Positions 46,384-61,251 of a DNA stretch of 64,000 bases are shown here, piece after piece. Position 1 is the first letter of the stretch. Each line of letters begins with the position of its first letter. Origin of the DNA: Malania oleifera (Eukaryota > Streptophyta > Magnoliopsida > Santalales > Ximeniaceae); assembly GCF_029873635.1 (NCBI RefSeq), contig NC_080421.1, forward strand, positions 1,550,001 through 1,614,000. The letters run 5' to 3'. Under the pieces are notes generated by a model. The model was not told the origin of the DNA, did no database searches, and worked only from the letters and a program-made list of their open reading frames with translations. A program made the position numbers and the translations under genes.

Positions 46384-47440
46384 ATGGCAGAAACTAGTGC
46401 AGCAGTAGAAGAAACTCTGTCCACACAAACTCCAACCCCTTCGGCTTCAACATCATCATCGAAGACGATAGCTAATGCTCGGTTTGAGGTGGAGAAATTT
46501 GATGGTACCAATAATTTTGGTATGTGGCAATGTGAGGTGATCGACATCTTGTATCAATAAGAACTAGATATTGCTTTGGATGATAAACCGGTAGATATGG
46601 TTGATAGAGATTGGGAAAAGATCAATCATTAGGCATGTGGTACGATTCGTTTATGTCTCGCCAAAAATCAAAAATATTGTGTTATGAGGGAGACATCTAC
46701 AAAGAAATTGTGGAAGACATTGGAAGATACATTTATGACCAAGAGTCTGAAAAATCGGCTCTATTTGAAAAAGAAATTGTTTTGCTTCCAATATCAACCC
46801 GGTATTTCGATTAATGACCACATAAATGCTTTTAATAAAATTTTGGCCGATTTATTAAATTTGGATGAAAAGGTGAAAGATGAGGATAAAGTCATATTGT
46901 TACTGAATTCTCTCCCTTATGAATATGAACATTTGACCACCACTTTATTGTATAGGAAAGATAAAGTTACTTATAATGCTGTTTGTACTGCATTGATTAG
47001 TACAGAATGCAGAAAGAAGGATCAAAGGGTCCATAAGGAAACAACAGAAGCACTAACAATAAGGGGACGTTCTTAGAGTCATATGCCTGGAAGGAAGAGT
47101 AAATCTCATGGGAGAAGTAAATCTCGTGGGAGACCTGCTAAAGATGAATGCACCTTTTGTCGTGAGAGAAGGCATTGGAAGAAAGATTGCCCTAAATTAC
47201 AGCAGAAGAATAAGGACAAAGCACATTCTAATGCCAATATAGCCAATGATGATGGAAGTGAGTCAGATTTTTCTCTTGTTGGAACATCTTCGTCACATTA
47301 TTTTGGTGAGTGGATTTTGGATTCTGGTTGTTCCTATCACATGTGTCCCAATAGGGAATGGTTTTCTAATTTTGAAGAATTAGATGGTGGGGTTGTTTTT
47401 ATAGGAAATGATAATACTTGTAAAACAACTGGAATATGAT
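46384..47440 (+). CDS. gag and protease region of the second copia element (fossil)
   Basis: Gag begins MAETSAAVEE and contains RFEVEKFDGTNNFGMWQ, a UBN2-like stretch and the zinc knuckle CTFCRERRHWKKDC; the protease stretch has WILDSGCSYHMCPN. Confidence 0.85.
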
Positions 47441-47448
47441 CAATATAG

Positions 47449-48508
47449 TTGAAATGTCAAGATGGAACTATTAAGACCTTGACTGATGTTAGGTATGTTC
47501 CAAGCCTAAAGAAGAATTTGATTTCATTGGGTGCCTTAGAATCTAAAGGGTTCACTATCACTTTGAAAGATGGAACCTTAAAGATTAAATCAGGTGCCCT
47601 GGTGGTAATGAAAGGAATAAGGAAAAATAACTTGTATTATTTACAAGGTAGTACAGTTATTGGCTCAGCAGCTATTGTTTCTGAGAAAGATGCAGGTTCA
47701 GATACAACCAAGTTATGGCATATGCGATTAGCACATGCAAGAGAAAAATCTTTACAACAATTAGCTAAGCGAGGTTTGTTAAAAGGTGCAAAGGTGTGCA
47801 AACTTGAATTTTGTGAGCATTGCATTCTAGGAAAACAAACTAGAGTGAAATTTGGCATAACAATCCACCAGACTGAAGGTATTTTAGACTACATCCATAC
47901 AGATGTATGGAGGCCTACAAAAACAGCTTCGTTGGGTGGTATGCATTATTTTGTCACTTCTGTTGATGATTTTTCTTGAAGAGTTTGGGTGTATTCTATG
48001 AAGCATAAAAATGAAGTGTGATATTTTCCTTAAGTGGAAAAAATTAGTTGAAACTCAAACTGGAAAAAAGATTAAACGGCTCAGATCAGATAATGGTGGT
48101 GAATACACAAGTGACCCGTTTATGAAGGTATGTCAGGATGAAGGTATTGCTCGACACTTCACAGTTCGCAATACACCACAGCAGAATGGGGTGGCAGAGC
48201 GTATGAATTGGACTTTGCTAGAGAAAGTTCGATGTATGTTGTCTAATGCTGGGTTAGACAAAAGGTTTTGGGTTGAGACTGTTAAATATGCGTGTCATCT
48301 CATCAATCGTCTGCCATCATCTACAATAGGAGGAAAAACACCTTATGAGGTGTGGTCTGGAAAGGCTTCTAGTGATTATGATTCTTTACATGTATTTGGT
48401 ACTATGGCTTATTATCATGTTAAAGAATCTAAGTTGGACCCTAGAGCCAAGAAAGCAATATTCTTGGGGATAAGTGCAGGAGTCAAAGGATACCGTTTTG
48501 GTGTCTAG
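47449..48508 (+). CDS. Integrase region of the second copia element (fossil)
   Basis: GAG-pre-integrase LWHMRLAHAREKSL and CEHCILGKQT, then integrase marks HTDVWRPT, SDNGGEYTS and TPQQNGVAERMN. Confidence 0.88.
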
Positions 48509-48939
48509 AGACGAAAAAAATGATTTTAAGTAGAGATGTAACTTTTGATGAACTTGCGATGATAAAGAAAACAATACGCAAGGAGTCACGAGTTGAAGAG
48601 AAGACCAGTGGTACTCAACAACAGGTGGAGGTTGAGATAATTTTGGGAAACCCAGTGAGAAATGAGACTACACAAGTTAACTCTCCAGTTACGGTGGGGA
48701 ATAGTGTACAAGAAGAGGAGATTTCAATTCGAGAATCTTCACAACAACAAGAATCAATTGTTTCTCAAAGGCCAAGACGAGAAATTCGAAAACCTGCTCG
48801 GTATACTGATATGGTGGCCTATGCACTTCCAGTTGTGGATGATAATGTTCCTTATACTTTCAAAGAAGCAATGACGAACTCTGAATCAGACAAGTGGAAA
48901 AAAGCAATGGATGAAGAAATGCAGTCTCTTCATTAGAAT

Positions 48940-49640
48940 CAGACTTGGGAGCTAGCCCAGCTACCTAAGGGTAAGAAAGCAATTGGTTGTAAATGAGTTT
49001 ATGTAAAGAAAGAAGGATTTCCAGATGCAAATAATGTTCGCTTCAAAGCTAGATTAGTAGCTAAGGGCTACGCACAGAAGGAAGGCATTGATTATAATGA
49101 GGTATTTTCTCTAGTTGTTAAACATTCTTCCATTCGAATTTTGTTGGCTTTGGTAGCACAATTTGATCTTGAACTAGTTCAACTCTATGTAAAAACTGCA
49201 TTTTTACATGGTGATTTGGAAGAAGAAATCTATATGACTCAGCTATATGGATTTCAGGTTACTAGAAAAGAAAATTGGGTATGTAAACTGGGTAAATCGT
49301 TGTATGGTTTAAAACAGTCTCCAAGACAGTGGTACAAACGATTTCATCAGTTTATGATGGGTAAGAAGTACATAAGAAATAAACATGATCATTTTGTTTA
49401 TTTTCGCAGACTACAAAATGGATCTTTAATATATTTACTCTTGTATGTTGATGATATGTTGATAACTTCAAAGAATAGGGAAGAAATCAACAAATTGAAA
49501 AGTCAGTTAAATCAAGAGTTTGAGATGAAAGATCTTGGTGAAGCAAAGAAGATACTTGGCATGGAGATTCGCAGAGACAAAGTGAGAGGAAGAGTTAGTT
49601 TGTCTCAGAAACAGTATTTGAAGAAGGTAGTATAGAGTTT
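48940..49640 (+). CDS. Reverse transcriptase region of the second copia element (fossil)
   Basis: KTAFLHGDLEEEIYM, SLYGLKQSPRQWY and LYVDDMLI are the standard copia reverse transcriptase marks. Confidence 0.9.
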
Positions 49641-49753
49641 TGGCATGTCTGAGCAGTCAAAACCAGTAAGCACTCCTTTTGCTCCTCATTTCAAACTTAG
49701 TACTACTTTATCTCCTAAATCAGATGAGGAATGTAAGTATATGTCACAGGTTC

Positions 49754-51675
<1,922 letters not shown>

Positions 51676-52345
51676 GGTTCCTTATGCAAGTGCTGTTGGT
51701 AGTCTGATGTATGCAATGGTTTGTACTAGACCTTATATTTCACAAGCTGTTAGTATGGTGAGCAATATGCATGATTCGAGTAAAGGACATTGGCAAGCTG
51801 TGAAATGGATTTTGAGATATATTATGAATACGATTGATATTGGTATAGTATTTGAGAAAAATAATACTATTGATCAACATGTTGTTGGATATGTGGATTC
51901 GAATTTTGCAAGTGATTTGGATAAACGTCGATCAATTGCTGGATATATTTTTACATTTACTAATGGTCCAGTGAGTTAGAGGTCTACCTTACAGTCTACC
52001 ATTGCTTTGTCTACAATAGAAGCAGAGTACATGACAGCTTCAGAGGCTATTAAGGAAGCTATTTGGTTGCAGGGTTTACTTGAAAATTTGGGAGTTGTTC
52101 AAAAGCACATGGTTGTATTCTGTGATAGCCAGAGTGCTATTCACTTGGCAAAGAACCAAGCCTACCATGCACAAACGAAGCACATCGACTTTCAGTTTCA
52201 TTTTATGCGGGATATTATTGATGGAGGTAAGATACTTCTTCAGAAGATTGCTACAACTGAAAATCCTGCAGATATGTTGACCAAGATTGTGGCAATTATC
52301 AAGTTCAAACATTGTTTGGACTTGATCAATATCCTGCAAATCTGA
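51676..52345 (+). CDS. RNase H region of the second copia element (fossil)
   Basis: VCTRPYISQAVSMVS, an EAEYMTASEA stretch, CDSQSAIHLAKN and NPADMLTK mark the copia RNase H end. Confidence 0.88.
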
Positions 52346-52432
52346 ATATTTTTGGAAGACGCCGATGATATGGAACTCCAGAAAATGTTGGTGACTAAAA
52401 ATTTTGTTGAATTTATTGTCAAGGTGGAGATT

Positions 52433-52793
52433 TGTTGTTTTTTTTTGTCACACATTGGTAGAATACTTACACCTTAGTATAAAAGGTTGTTTTGAATTTT
52501 TTATATTATTTGTCCCACATTGGAGAGAAGTGTTTTTTTAGACTTGAGGTTGAAACTATATAAAGAGCTCAACTTTGTAAAACACACCTCCAAGTTGTAC
52601 TTTGTCAAGAAGTAGTGGATTGATCATCGGCGCCCGAGGACTTAGGTAATTCTATACCGAACCTCATAAATTTCTTGTCTTCTTCCTTTTATTGTTTTAT
52701 TATTAGTTTCTGCATTACTTTAATTTTCTTTTATATTCAATAGCAATAGTTGTAGTATTGGTGTTTGGCATAAGTGGGGTGCCCGGCACAACA
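52433..52793 (+). repeat. 3' LTR of the 45.8-52.8 kb copia element
   Basis: 361 bases, a direct repeat of 45768-46132; one short indel and about a dozen substitutions. Confidence 0.93.
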
Positions 52794-53696
52794 CATTAAC
52801 CCTCTCCTAAAGAGTTCTATATGATATTTTAGCTCTGTTAGTAAGAAACATCAAAACAACTGAGTCATACTCCCATTTTACACCAAGGCATTGACATACT
52901 CAAACCCTAAAACCTATACTACTATTTACATGTTGGTTACCCTTGTGGACTTACATAGCCTATTTTACTAAACCTAGACTAAATGAATATTGAATATTTT
53001 GGGAGCATGGAATTAATGGGTCTTATGATAAGTGATCGCCATATTATGATTACATGCCTAAAGTATCAGTCCATGGGATATTAGTTTGTGCGCGCCTTGT
53101 TTGCACAAGTACCTTGTGATAGGTAGGGTTTCCTTATATTGGTATATATAAGCAACAAGGAGAGGTCTTGCCCTTCTGAGTTTAGTGTGGTTCCCCATCA
53201 AATCAAACATCTAGGAAGGGAAGAGGGTAGCAAGCTCTCTCAAATTGTGCAGAACTCTTCGGACCCCAACAATGAATCCATGGTGCAAGGTACACAACTT
53301 GATATCATTATCTGTTTCATATTTATGTGTTTGTGATTGATTAGGGAGATCGTTTTATCGATCCAGAATATAATTGTTATTGTTCCAAACATTATTTATC
53401 ATACCCATCCAACTCACACAAGGCAAGTGATTATAAGCAAGCATAATACCTGAACAAACTTGACTTGTGACACTTGGGGCGCCCTTATTTTATCATCTCA
53501 ATAGATAAAAACCTGATCTCAAAATATGCGGTCACACCACCACATGCAAGGTTTATCCTATGTTGAATTACAAAGATTAATATCCTTCCTGTTAGCTCCA
53601 CTTGGGTAGTGTGGCAGATATGGTCAGATTTGTGTGAGTTGCAAAATCTGGAGCTTTGATGTACTTAATTAGATACATGACTGTACTAGTGGCTTC
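52794..53696. other. Spacer in the FMO pseudogene, upstream of exon 2 remains
   Basis: No gene is recognised. At 53060-53340 there is sequence that looks like part of another LTR, but I cannot define its ends. Confidence 0.4.
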
Positions 53697-53905
53697 GCTT
53701 CGCAATCCTTTTTGTAGGAAAATTGGGTGATGCTCCTGACATTCCAGAATTTGCACCAAATAAGGGATGGACACGTAATGCATTCCATGGAATATGCCGC
53801 CATGGATTATGTGACTGCTGCAAAATTTATCAATGAGAAGCTCCAGAATTCTAGGTTGGAAATAGCAGTTGATGAGCTGTAGATATCTGCAAATGATGAG
53901 ATTGT
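53697..53905 (+). pseudogene. FMO pseudogene, exon 2
   Basis: Matches FMO exon 2: DIPEFAPNKG against [10 protein letters not shown], then HSMEYAAMDYVTAAKFINEK against [20 protein letters not shown], with frame changes between them. The NADPH-binding part is mostly lost. A (TA)n tract lies shortly after, at 53945-53975. Confidence 0.85.
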
Positions 53906-53942
53906 AGATCTACATGACCAACCTGCTTTCCCACATTATTGA

Positions 53943-53978
<36 letters not shown>

Positions 53979-54608
53979 TTTACGCCACTGCACCTGTCAC
54001 TCCCTAATTCGTTATATATAAAACTGACACGCATGCATGCATTAGGTAACAGTACACCTAGCTAGCTATCTCTTGTTTTGAAATTAAAGTTGAATATTTT
54101 GCATCTGCATGCTATCCTTTTTAATTTATTGTGTGTTCGGATAATCATAGAGAAAAAAAATCTATTTAATTTCTCACTTAATCAAAATTTTGTAAGTAAT
54201 TAACATGTAAGAGTGGGAAGTAATTAATATATGAGTCCAACTTGGTGGTCTTATATCAGTCATAATTCGACCAATCTAACCATATTAGAAGCTACTCATC
54301 TTTAATTAATTACTCTTTGCACTTGATCATAATATTCTCTTTTCAAAGTCACCCTCACCCCATCATTTTAAAAAATCAGCATTAGGTAAAATAAATAAAA
54401 CAAATTAAGTTAAATTATTATTTAAAAAGAAAACTCCCGATATCTCATAGTGGTGTCTTCCTCTCCCTAACGTGCCAATGGTGATACGGTACATAATATG
54501 TTTCTTTATTGCAATAAGATTTACTATTAAAAAAGCTAAAAATCAGTCCCTAACCCACTATGTGCTTGCTTAGCTAATTTCGACTGTAATGTTGCTTTTG
54601 GTTATCAG
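53906..54608. other. Spacer in the FMO pseudogene; exons 3 and 4 missing
   Basis: AT-rich sequence where exons 3 and 4 should lie. No match to either exon was found. Confidence 0.6.
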
Positions 54609-54946
54609 AGAATGCATTCATCCTCGAATTCCAAAGCTAGCAGCAATCAGACACAATGGAGAGTCTTGCAAGTTTGGACACCTCAGAGATGAGGTGCTGA
54701 AGGCTAGCAAAGTTTCTAGATGGCTAATTCAAGCTGTCTAGCATAGAAGAAATGGAAGAAGAGACAGCAAAATGGAATAAATACAGGAAACAATACAAAG
54801 GCAGAAGCTCATGCATCACCCCCCGCTCCACACACATGGTCCAATGGTCAGTTGTGCGAGGGCAAGGGAATCCCAGAAGGGATTTTGTTTTTTTGCTGAA
54901 AATTGTTTGAAACCATGGACTGACAGATTATTACTACCAGTCTTGA
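54609..54946 (+). pseudogene. FMO pseudogene, exon 5
   Basis: Begins right after an AG splice acceptor with aatgcattcatcctcgaatt, identical to the start of exon 5 in the intact gene. It continues to a stop in the matching place (tcttga against tcctaa). Stops and small indels disrupt all frames. Confidence 0.87.
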
Positions 54947-57792
54947 AGCAAACTGAAGGGCTGCTTAGGAATTGGTACAAGCACTGCAATGCAAAGCTAC
55001 AAATCTTTTGACCCTAATCCTCTTGAAAGACAAGCATGCCTTTGGGATTGCAGGAAGTGCATGGTCCTCATCAGCTTGTGTCAAAGGTGATGGGAACCGT
55101 GAGCGCAATCCTCAATTAGTCAATTGTCACTGTTAAGCCGGAGGATTGTGAGGATGACTGGAGGTGACGGATCTAGGACCTGATAGTGATCATAAAATGT
55201 ATACTGCATCTTAAAAATTTTTACATTTTTTAAGAATAGCCCTTGGTGACTTCTAAGACCTAAGTTTTCCTCGACACTATGCTTCAGAAAATTTCAGTAT
55301 TGGGATGAAGCTAGGAGTTGTAATTGAACTTCTATGCAGTGTTTTGGTTTTGTTCAATAAAACTACATTAAATTGCAAACCAAGAGCAAAATGATGATCG
55401 TCATCTGATAAGACAACAAAATGCAACAGGGATTATTGCGAAAACGGGAAAAATAAGAATTGGAATTTTTAAGTGAAAACAAAGAGTTGGTATATTCAAA
55501 GCTTTGTTTGGAGGTTGAAAAACATAAGAAAGGGACAGAAAGAAGACTTGTTAGTTAGAATTCATTTTTTTTAAAATAAAAAAATTGTGAAGAAAAGCAA
55601 AAGAAGAAGGAAAAGAAATATATATTTTAAATTCTTAATCAAGTTTGAATGTGTTTATTATTACTAAATTTGAGATAAGAAAAATACAATAAAAATATTA
55701 ATTTTCTTCTCATTTGCTTTTACTTTGTTTTTTCTCCTCACAAAATCATCGACCCAAAGAAAGCTTTGAGATCAAAGCATGCCTAAGAGTGGAAGGATAA
55801 CTTTGAGCAAGACCTGCATTGAATGACAAAGAAACCCCTCCTTTATGCCACAGTACCAGCTACAAAGTTCACAGGAAATCTTAATTGCAGTCAAAAGGGA
55901 TTAAACATACCATGCACAATAAATTTCTTAAGTGAACCAAAATAAATAAATAAATTAGAATTTGTATTTATTTACTAAAATTCATTAATAAATTAAATTT
56001 ATCAAAAATACTTTATAGATGTAATACATTCCAATCAGATCATACTGAGAAAATCAAGAACCGTTAAATCAGAAAATAAGAATGAACCAATGAAACTGGT
56101 GAACACTCGTCATCATCCGGGGGTCGAGTCAGTGCAGTCAATTTCCCAATTTTCCCATCTCAATGGGCAAGCTGAAAATCAAAAATGCCAAATAGTTTTT
56201 TAGATAATAATATCTAAGAGATCTACAAAAATAGAAAGAAATTGGAACAAAAAAAAAAAACCCAAGAAATAGTCACTCAGGAGCAAAAAGATAAAAGAAA
56301 TAAAAATAAAAGCATTTTAATAGATTCATTTCACTATGAGAAGAGAATTTGAGAGAATTTGGCTAATACAGGGTATGGATTTGATTGTGCAGCATGAACT
56401 GTTCAATAATAATCAAATCATCAAAACAAGAGGGAAATATTTCAAGAGTTCTATAATTATATAACATTGAGTTTAAAGGTATAATATGTGTCGGCACGCG
56501 CATGTGAATGGGAGATGGAACACTTTTTTTGTGCAGTTTCACTTCTTTTTTGTTGGGTGCAATTCCACTTGGGCGAAAAGGAAATAAGTTTTTAAAAATA
56601 ATTAATCTTTACAGAAAACTGCACAGTACTCTCACAATCTCACAACCGACTCATCAGATATGTGCAACAAGTTGTAGAACTGAAACAAATGATCACCAAA
56701 TTGTTAAAGTGCAAATCAGAGAAGACCAATTAGAAACCATGGAAGTCTCATCAGAACAATAAGTAGGCACTAACCTCAGTTCTCAAGTTGTCTGTGTGCA
56801 GGAACCACCATGGACCAGTTTTTGATGCCAATCTGGGGAAAAAAAAAAGAGTAAAGTTAGAAGGTCAACAATATACACACACATAATCTCGTGCACATAA
56901 TAAAATTTCTTATGAACTTATGTGAGTTCTCTCTAAAATATATATATATAAAAGAGTGATATTTCATATAGCATAAGCTTTTATAACCAATTATGCAAGG
57001 CACTTCGCCTACCATAGTAGTATTACAGAAGCAGAATTATCAAACCAATATGATAATTTATCAAAATTTGCCACCAAATCTCTGACTATATCTATCAAGG
57101 GTCTAGGAAGGAGATGACATACACAACCTTATCTCCACATCTAAAGGGCTTGTTTGCCATTATTCTGAATTGACTCGGTGTAAAACTCTTACGCCCAGAG
57201 CTCCAAAAAGAGAAGGAAAAATAAAATGAATTTTGCATCAAAGTGGTGTTTCCCTTCAAAGGCTCATCTATTCCTCTCTCCAAATGATCAAGATCACTCA
57301 ATGAGGAACTCAAATCCAAAATTTCCTACAGTTGTGACCAGGATAACAACCTTTCCAGCTTTGGAACACGGTACATAAACCGCCTGCTTAACTCATTCAA
57401 GCACAACCATATCAAGCTCCATCCTTTTTACACATGAAGCACTTGGAATAAAACTCTCTTCCTCATGTTATCTCCTGTAAGAATTGCCTGCCAAGCAAAA
57501 TAAAAACGACGACAATGACAACCAAGGCTTAAGTCCCACTAGGCAGGCTCAGCTACATGAATCCTCTTCTACCATTCCACACAATTAGGGGCAATACCCT
57601 TGGAAAGTTGGAGTTTGTTAAATGACTCAAATCCTTACCATTTCAGTCCAAGTATTTCTAGGTCTATCCCTTCCCCTCTATTCCTCTCCCTCCTGCTGCC
57701 GCTAAAAACAACTAAGTCACCGCTCCTTGCTATGGTGCTACTTGGCCAACACTGCAAGTGCACAAACTATCACACTATCTTAATCGCCCTTA
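54947..57792. other. Intergenic DNA, no gene seen
   Basis: AT-rich sequence with scattered short open stretches (for example 56508-56762 and 57095-57319) that show no recognised motif. The sequence at 55020-55200 is GC-richer but unassigned. Confidence 0.5.
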
Positions 57793-57941
57793 TTTTTTTT
57801 TTTTTTTATCCGTAAAGGTAAATATATTCCTCATAATTGTATGTACAATTAAACTGGGCATCCCCAGGATTCTCAGCCATTCAGACCATCATATTACATT
57901 CAGGGATAATAAATCTATAACAAAAGGGTAGACCATCCAAC

Positions 57942-60900
57942 TCAACTCCTCAGCTCCTGAAGGTATGGGAATTTCTCGTAAACAGTTCTATAAACATGCA
58001 TCTGAATATGTTTGATTATAGCATCAATCAGTGTATCCTTCCCTTCAAATTTTTTTATGTTTCTGAAATGCCAAATCCCATAAACAGTTGAGACCAAGCA
58101 TGCTCTTTTCGCTATAGTTTGGAATGCAGATCCTCTAACTTCCTTATGAAGCCATTTCAGTGCTGCTTTCAACGATGTCATGGACCATTTCCATCCAAGC
58201 CAACCCCTTAGGTAGTTCCAAACCTCTGAAAAATAGATGTTCTACTGTCTCCAATTCAACATTGCAAAGGGGGTAGGGCTTGTCTATTGCATCACCCGGG
58301 AGCTTGTCACTTGTTAGTAGCCTATTCTTAGCACCATAAAATGAATGAACGCTTAGGAGTACAACCCATTTTCCAGATCAGGGCATGCCAAGGTCTTATG
58401 ATTCCTTTTACTCTCCAAAACTGATAGGCATTCAAACAGGAAAACTGATCACCTGAGGACCACAATCTGAGCTGCTGTTCAGCACCCCCCACTGCCTCCA
58501 CATTGCTGCATCAGTAAATTTTTTTTACTCCATCACTTTCTTGAATAAGGGGGCGTCATCATGCCTTGCCGAAGCTTCCCAAACACTACCCCCTTTGAGG
58601 TAAACCGGATTAATCCATTTAGACCATAGGATGTCTTTTTCATATGGATGTTCCATAATGTTTTTGTAAGTACGGCTCTGTTCCAATTTATAAGTCAAAC
58701 ACGCCCAGCACACCTTCATTCTTTGGCAGGCACACCTCTTTCCATGCCACAAGTGGCTTTGCTCTACCTCCCCATAGAAAGACCCTGCACAATCTAACTA
58801 CATGCTTCAGGACAGCCACAGGAATTGGAAATATCGAGATCCAAAAGCATTCTGTACCTTGCACCACCGAATTTATTAACTCTAATTTTCCAGCATATGA
58901 CAAGAGTCTTTATTGGCCATGAACCAATAATATTATCAATTCTTGCAATCAAAGGGGAGTAATGGGTAGCATTAAGCCTAGTAGAAGCCAATGGAATACC
59001 CAAATATCGAAAAGGAACACTTCCTTGAGTGAAACCAGTAAGGCTTCTAATACTGTCCAACTCATGGCCACTCAACCCAGCTGTATATATGTTCAACTTT
59101 GAGGGGTTTGCTCTCCAGCCCAGAACATCTTGAGAAACCCTCCAAACAGATCATCAGTTTCTTAACTGACCAATAATCCCCTCTAGAGAAGAGAATAAGG
59201 TCATCCGCGAAAGCCAAGTGGGTAATTTTGAGATCCTTACACCGGGGGTGGAAGTTAAATTCACCATCATCCTCGAGAGACTTCAGCATTCTTGACAGAT
59301 ACTCCATGCATAATACAAAACGGATTGGAGATAAAGGATCCCTTTGTCTCAACCCCTGCTTCCCAACAAAGAATCCATGAAGGCGTCCATTTAATGAAAT
59401 CGAGAAGGAAGTTGAAGACATGCATTCCATAATCCATTTCACCATTTTATGAGCAAAATTCAGTTTTATCAACACCTCCTTCAGAAAGTTCCAGGAGAGG
59501 GAATCATAAGGTTTCCTCAAGTCAATCTTTAGCATGTATCTAGGTGATATTCTCTTTCTAGCATATTTACAAACCAACTCCTGAACCAAGTAGATGTTTT
59601 CAATCATACTTCTTTGCCTCACAAAGGCAGACTCTGCTGGATTCACAAGTTTCTCCAGAACTGGGTTGATCCTGCATGCTAGAATCTTAGAAATGATCTT
59701 ATATATTACATTGCAGCAAGATATTGGTCTGTAGTCCTGCACTGAATTCGCATGCTTTGTTTTGGCAATTACAGCAATGGCCGTGTGATTGATTTGCTTA
59801 AGTAACCTGCCCTTTGAGAAGAACTCCTTCACAGCAGCCACAACATCACCACCCACTGTATCCCAGGCCATTTTAAAAAATTTTGCTGTGTAGCCATCAG
59901 GCTCAGGAGACTTCTCATCTCCTATACTAAAAAGTGCCTTCTTAATTTCTTCATCAGAAATCTCCTTAATCATCAGATCAGCTTCATCATCAATCAAAAT
60001 CTGACTCTAGCAATAATTCCTGGATCGATAGGATCACATACAGATTCAGTACCCAACAGATTTTTATAAAAGTTCAGAAATTCCTCAGCAACTTGATTCA
60101 GAGAGGTAGAAAACTCCCCATCCCCTTTCCTCAGTTTAGGAATATGATTCCTGGCAGTATGTCTCTTCATCAGATCATGGAAAAACCTGGAACTCCTATC
60201 GCTGTTATTTAAGTATTTGATTTTGGCTTGCTAGGATAGGAAGCACCTGTTAGCTTTATCAAGCTTTTTTTTCCACCATCTCCTTCTGTAATTCCAAATT
60301 TCCAGGATCATTAGGTAGGTTCTGTTGGGCAATTTTGAGATCCTCACTAGCTCAATCTGCTCTAGCAGTAATATGGGAAGGTGAGTGGCATTGAGCACCT
60401 TTAATGGTCCTTTCAAGGCTTTGAGCTTCATCATAAGCCTGAACATCTTAAAGCCCTGCACTTCAATATTCCACGATCTACTAACCACATCCTTGAACAT
60501 AGAGTGTTGCCCCCACATGTTAAAAAATTTAAATAGTCTTTTACCCAAATCATCCTCTTCGAGCAGAGACACCATACAAGAAGCATGATCAGAGTAGATT
60601 CCAGGAAAATGAAAATGGGCAAGTGCACCCATCTCATCACAGAGCCATGTCCTGTTTACCACTGCCCTGTCTAGTTTACTCCATGTTCTCCCATTGGTCC
60701 AAGTGAGGAAACTCCCATTAGAATTTAAATCACTCAACCCACATTCTGTAAAGCAGTCAGCCATGTCCCTTATCTCATAAGCCGATACCTCATTTCCATT
60801 CTTTTTTTCATCTGGGTATAGTACATTGTTGAAATCCCCCATCAGCATCCAGGGTCCATTGCAGGACTTAGTAAGCTCACAGATGTGTTGCCAGAGAGGC

Positions 60901-61251
60901 CTTTACCCACAACAGTGTGAAATCCATAAACAAAGCAGGTATAAAACCTCCTGTTAGAGACTAGACAGCAAATGGAACAATGTATAATTTGAGGACTACT
61001 CTCTAACATCTTTATATTCACCTTTTGAGGGTTCCACGCTACTACAATTCTTCCAGCACCATGGTCACCAAAGTTGTTAATCTGACTCCAGTTGGCTAAC
61101 TTTTTCTTCATAAATCCTCCAGTTTGTTGGGAGTAAGTTTAGTTTCCATTCAAGCCAACACATCCACCTTTTTCTTTTTAATGAGGTCTCTCACCCCATT
61201 GTGTTTCAGGGGTTTGTTGAAACCCCTAATATTCCAGCTAACAATCTTCAT
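57942..61251 (-). pseudogene. LINE ORF2 (endonuclease and reverse transcriptase), disrupted
   Basis: Starts MKIVSWNIRGFNKPLK at 61251, the usual opening of the APE-type endonuclease. Further endonuclease marks are MLMGDFNNVLYPDEK (near 60848) and YSDHASCMVSLLEE (near 60590). The reverse transcriptase (about 59997-59060) has EPDGYTAKFFKMAW, DYRPISCCNVIYKIISK, the QGLRQRDPLSP box and the catalytic HLAFADDLILFSR with FADD. The C-terminal part (58750-57942) includes KWLHKEVRGSAF and YGIWHFRNIKKFEGK, as in zf-RVT regions. At least two stops near the start and several frame changes make it non-functional. Confidence 0.88.
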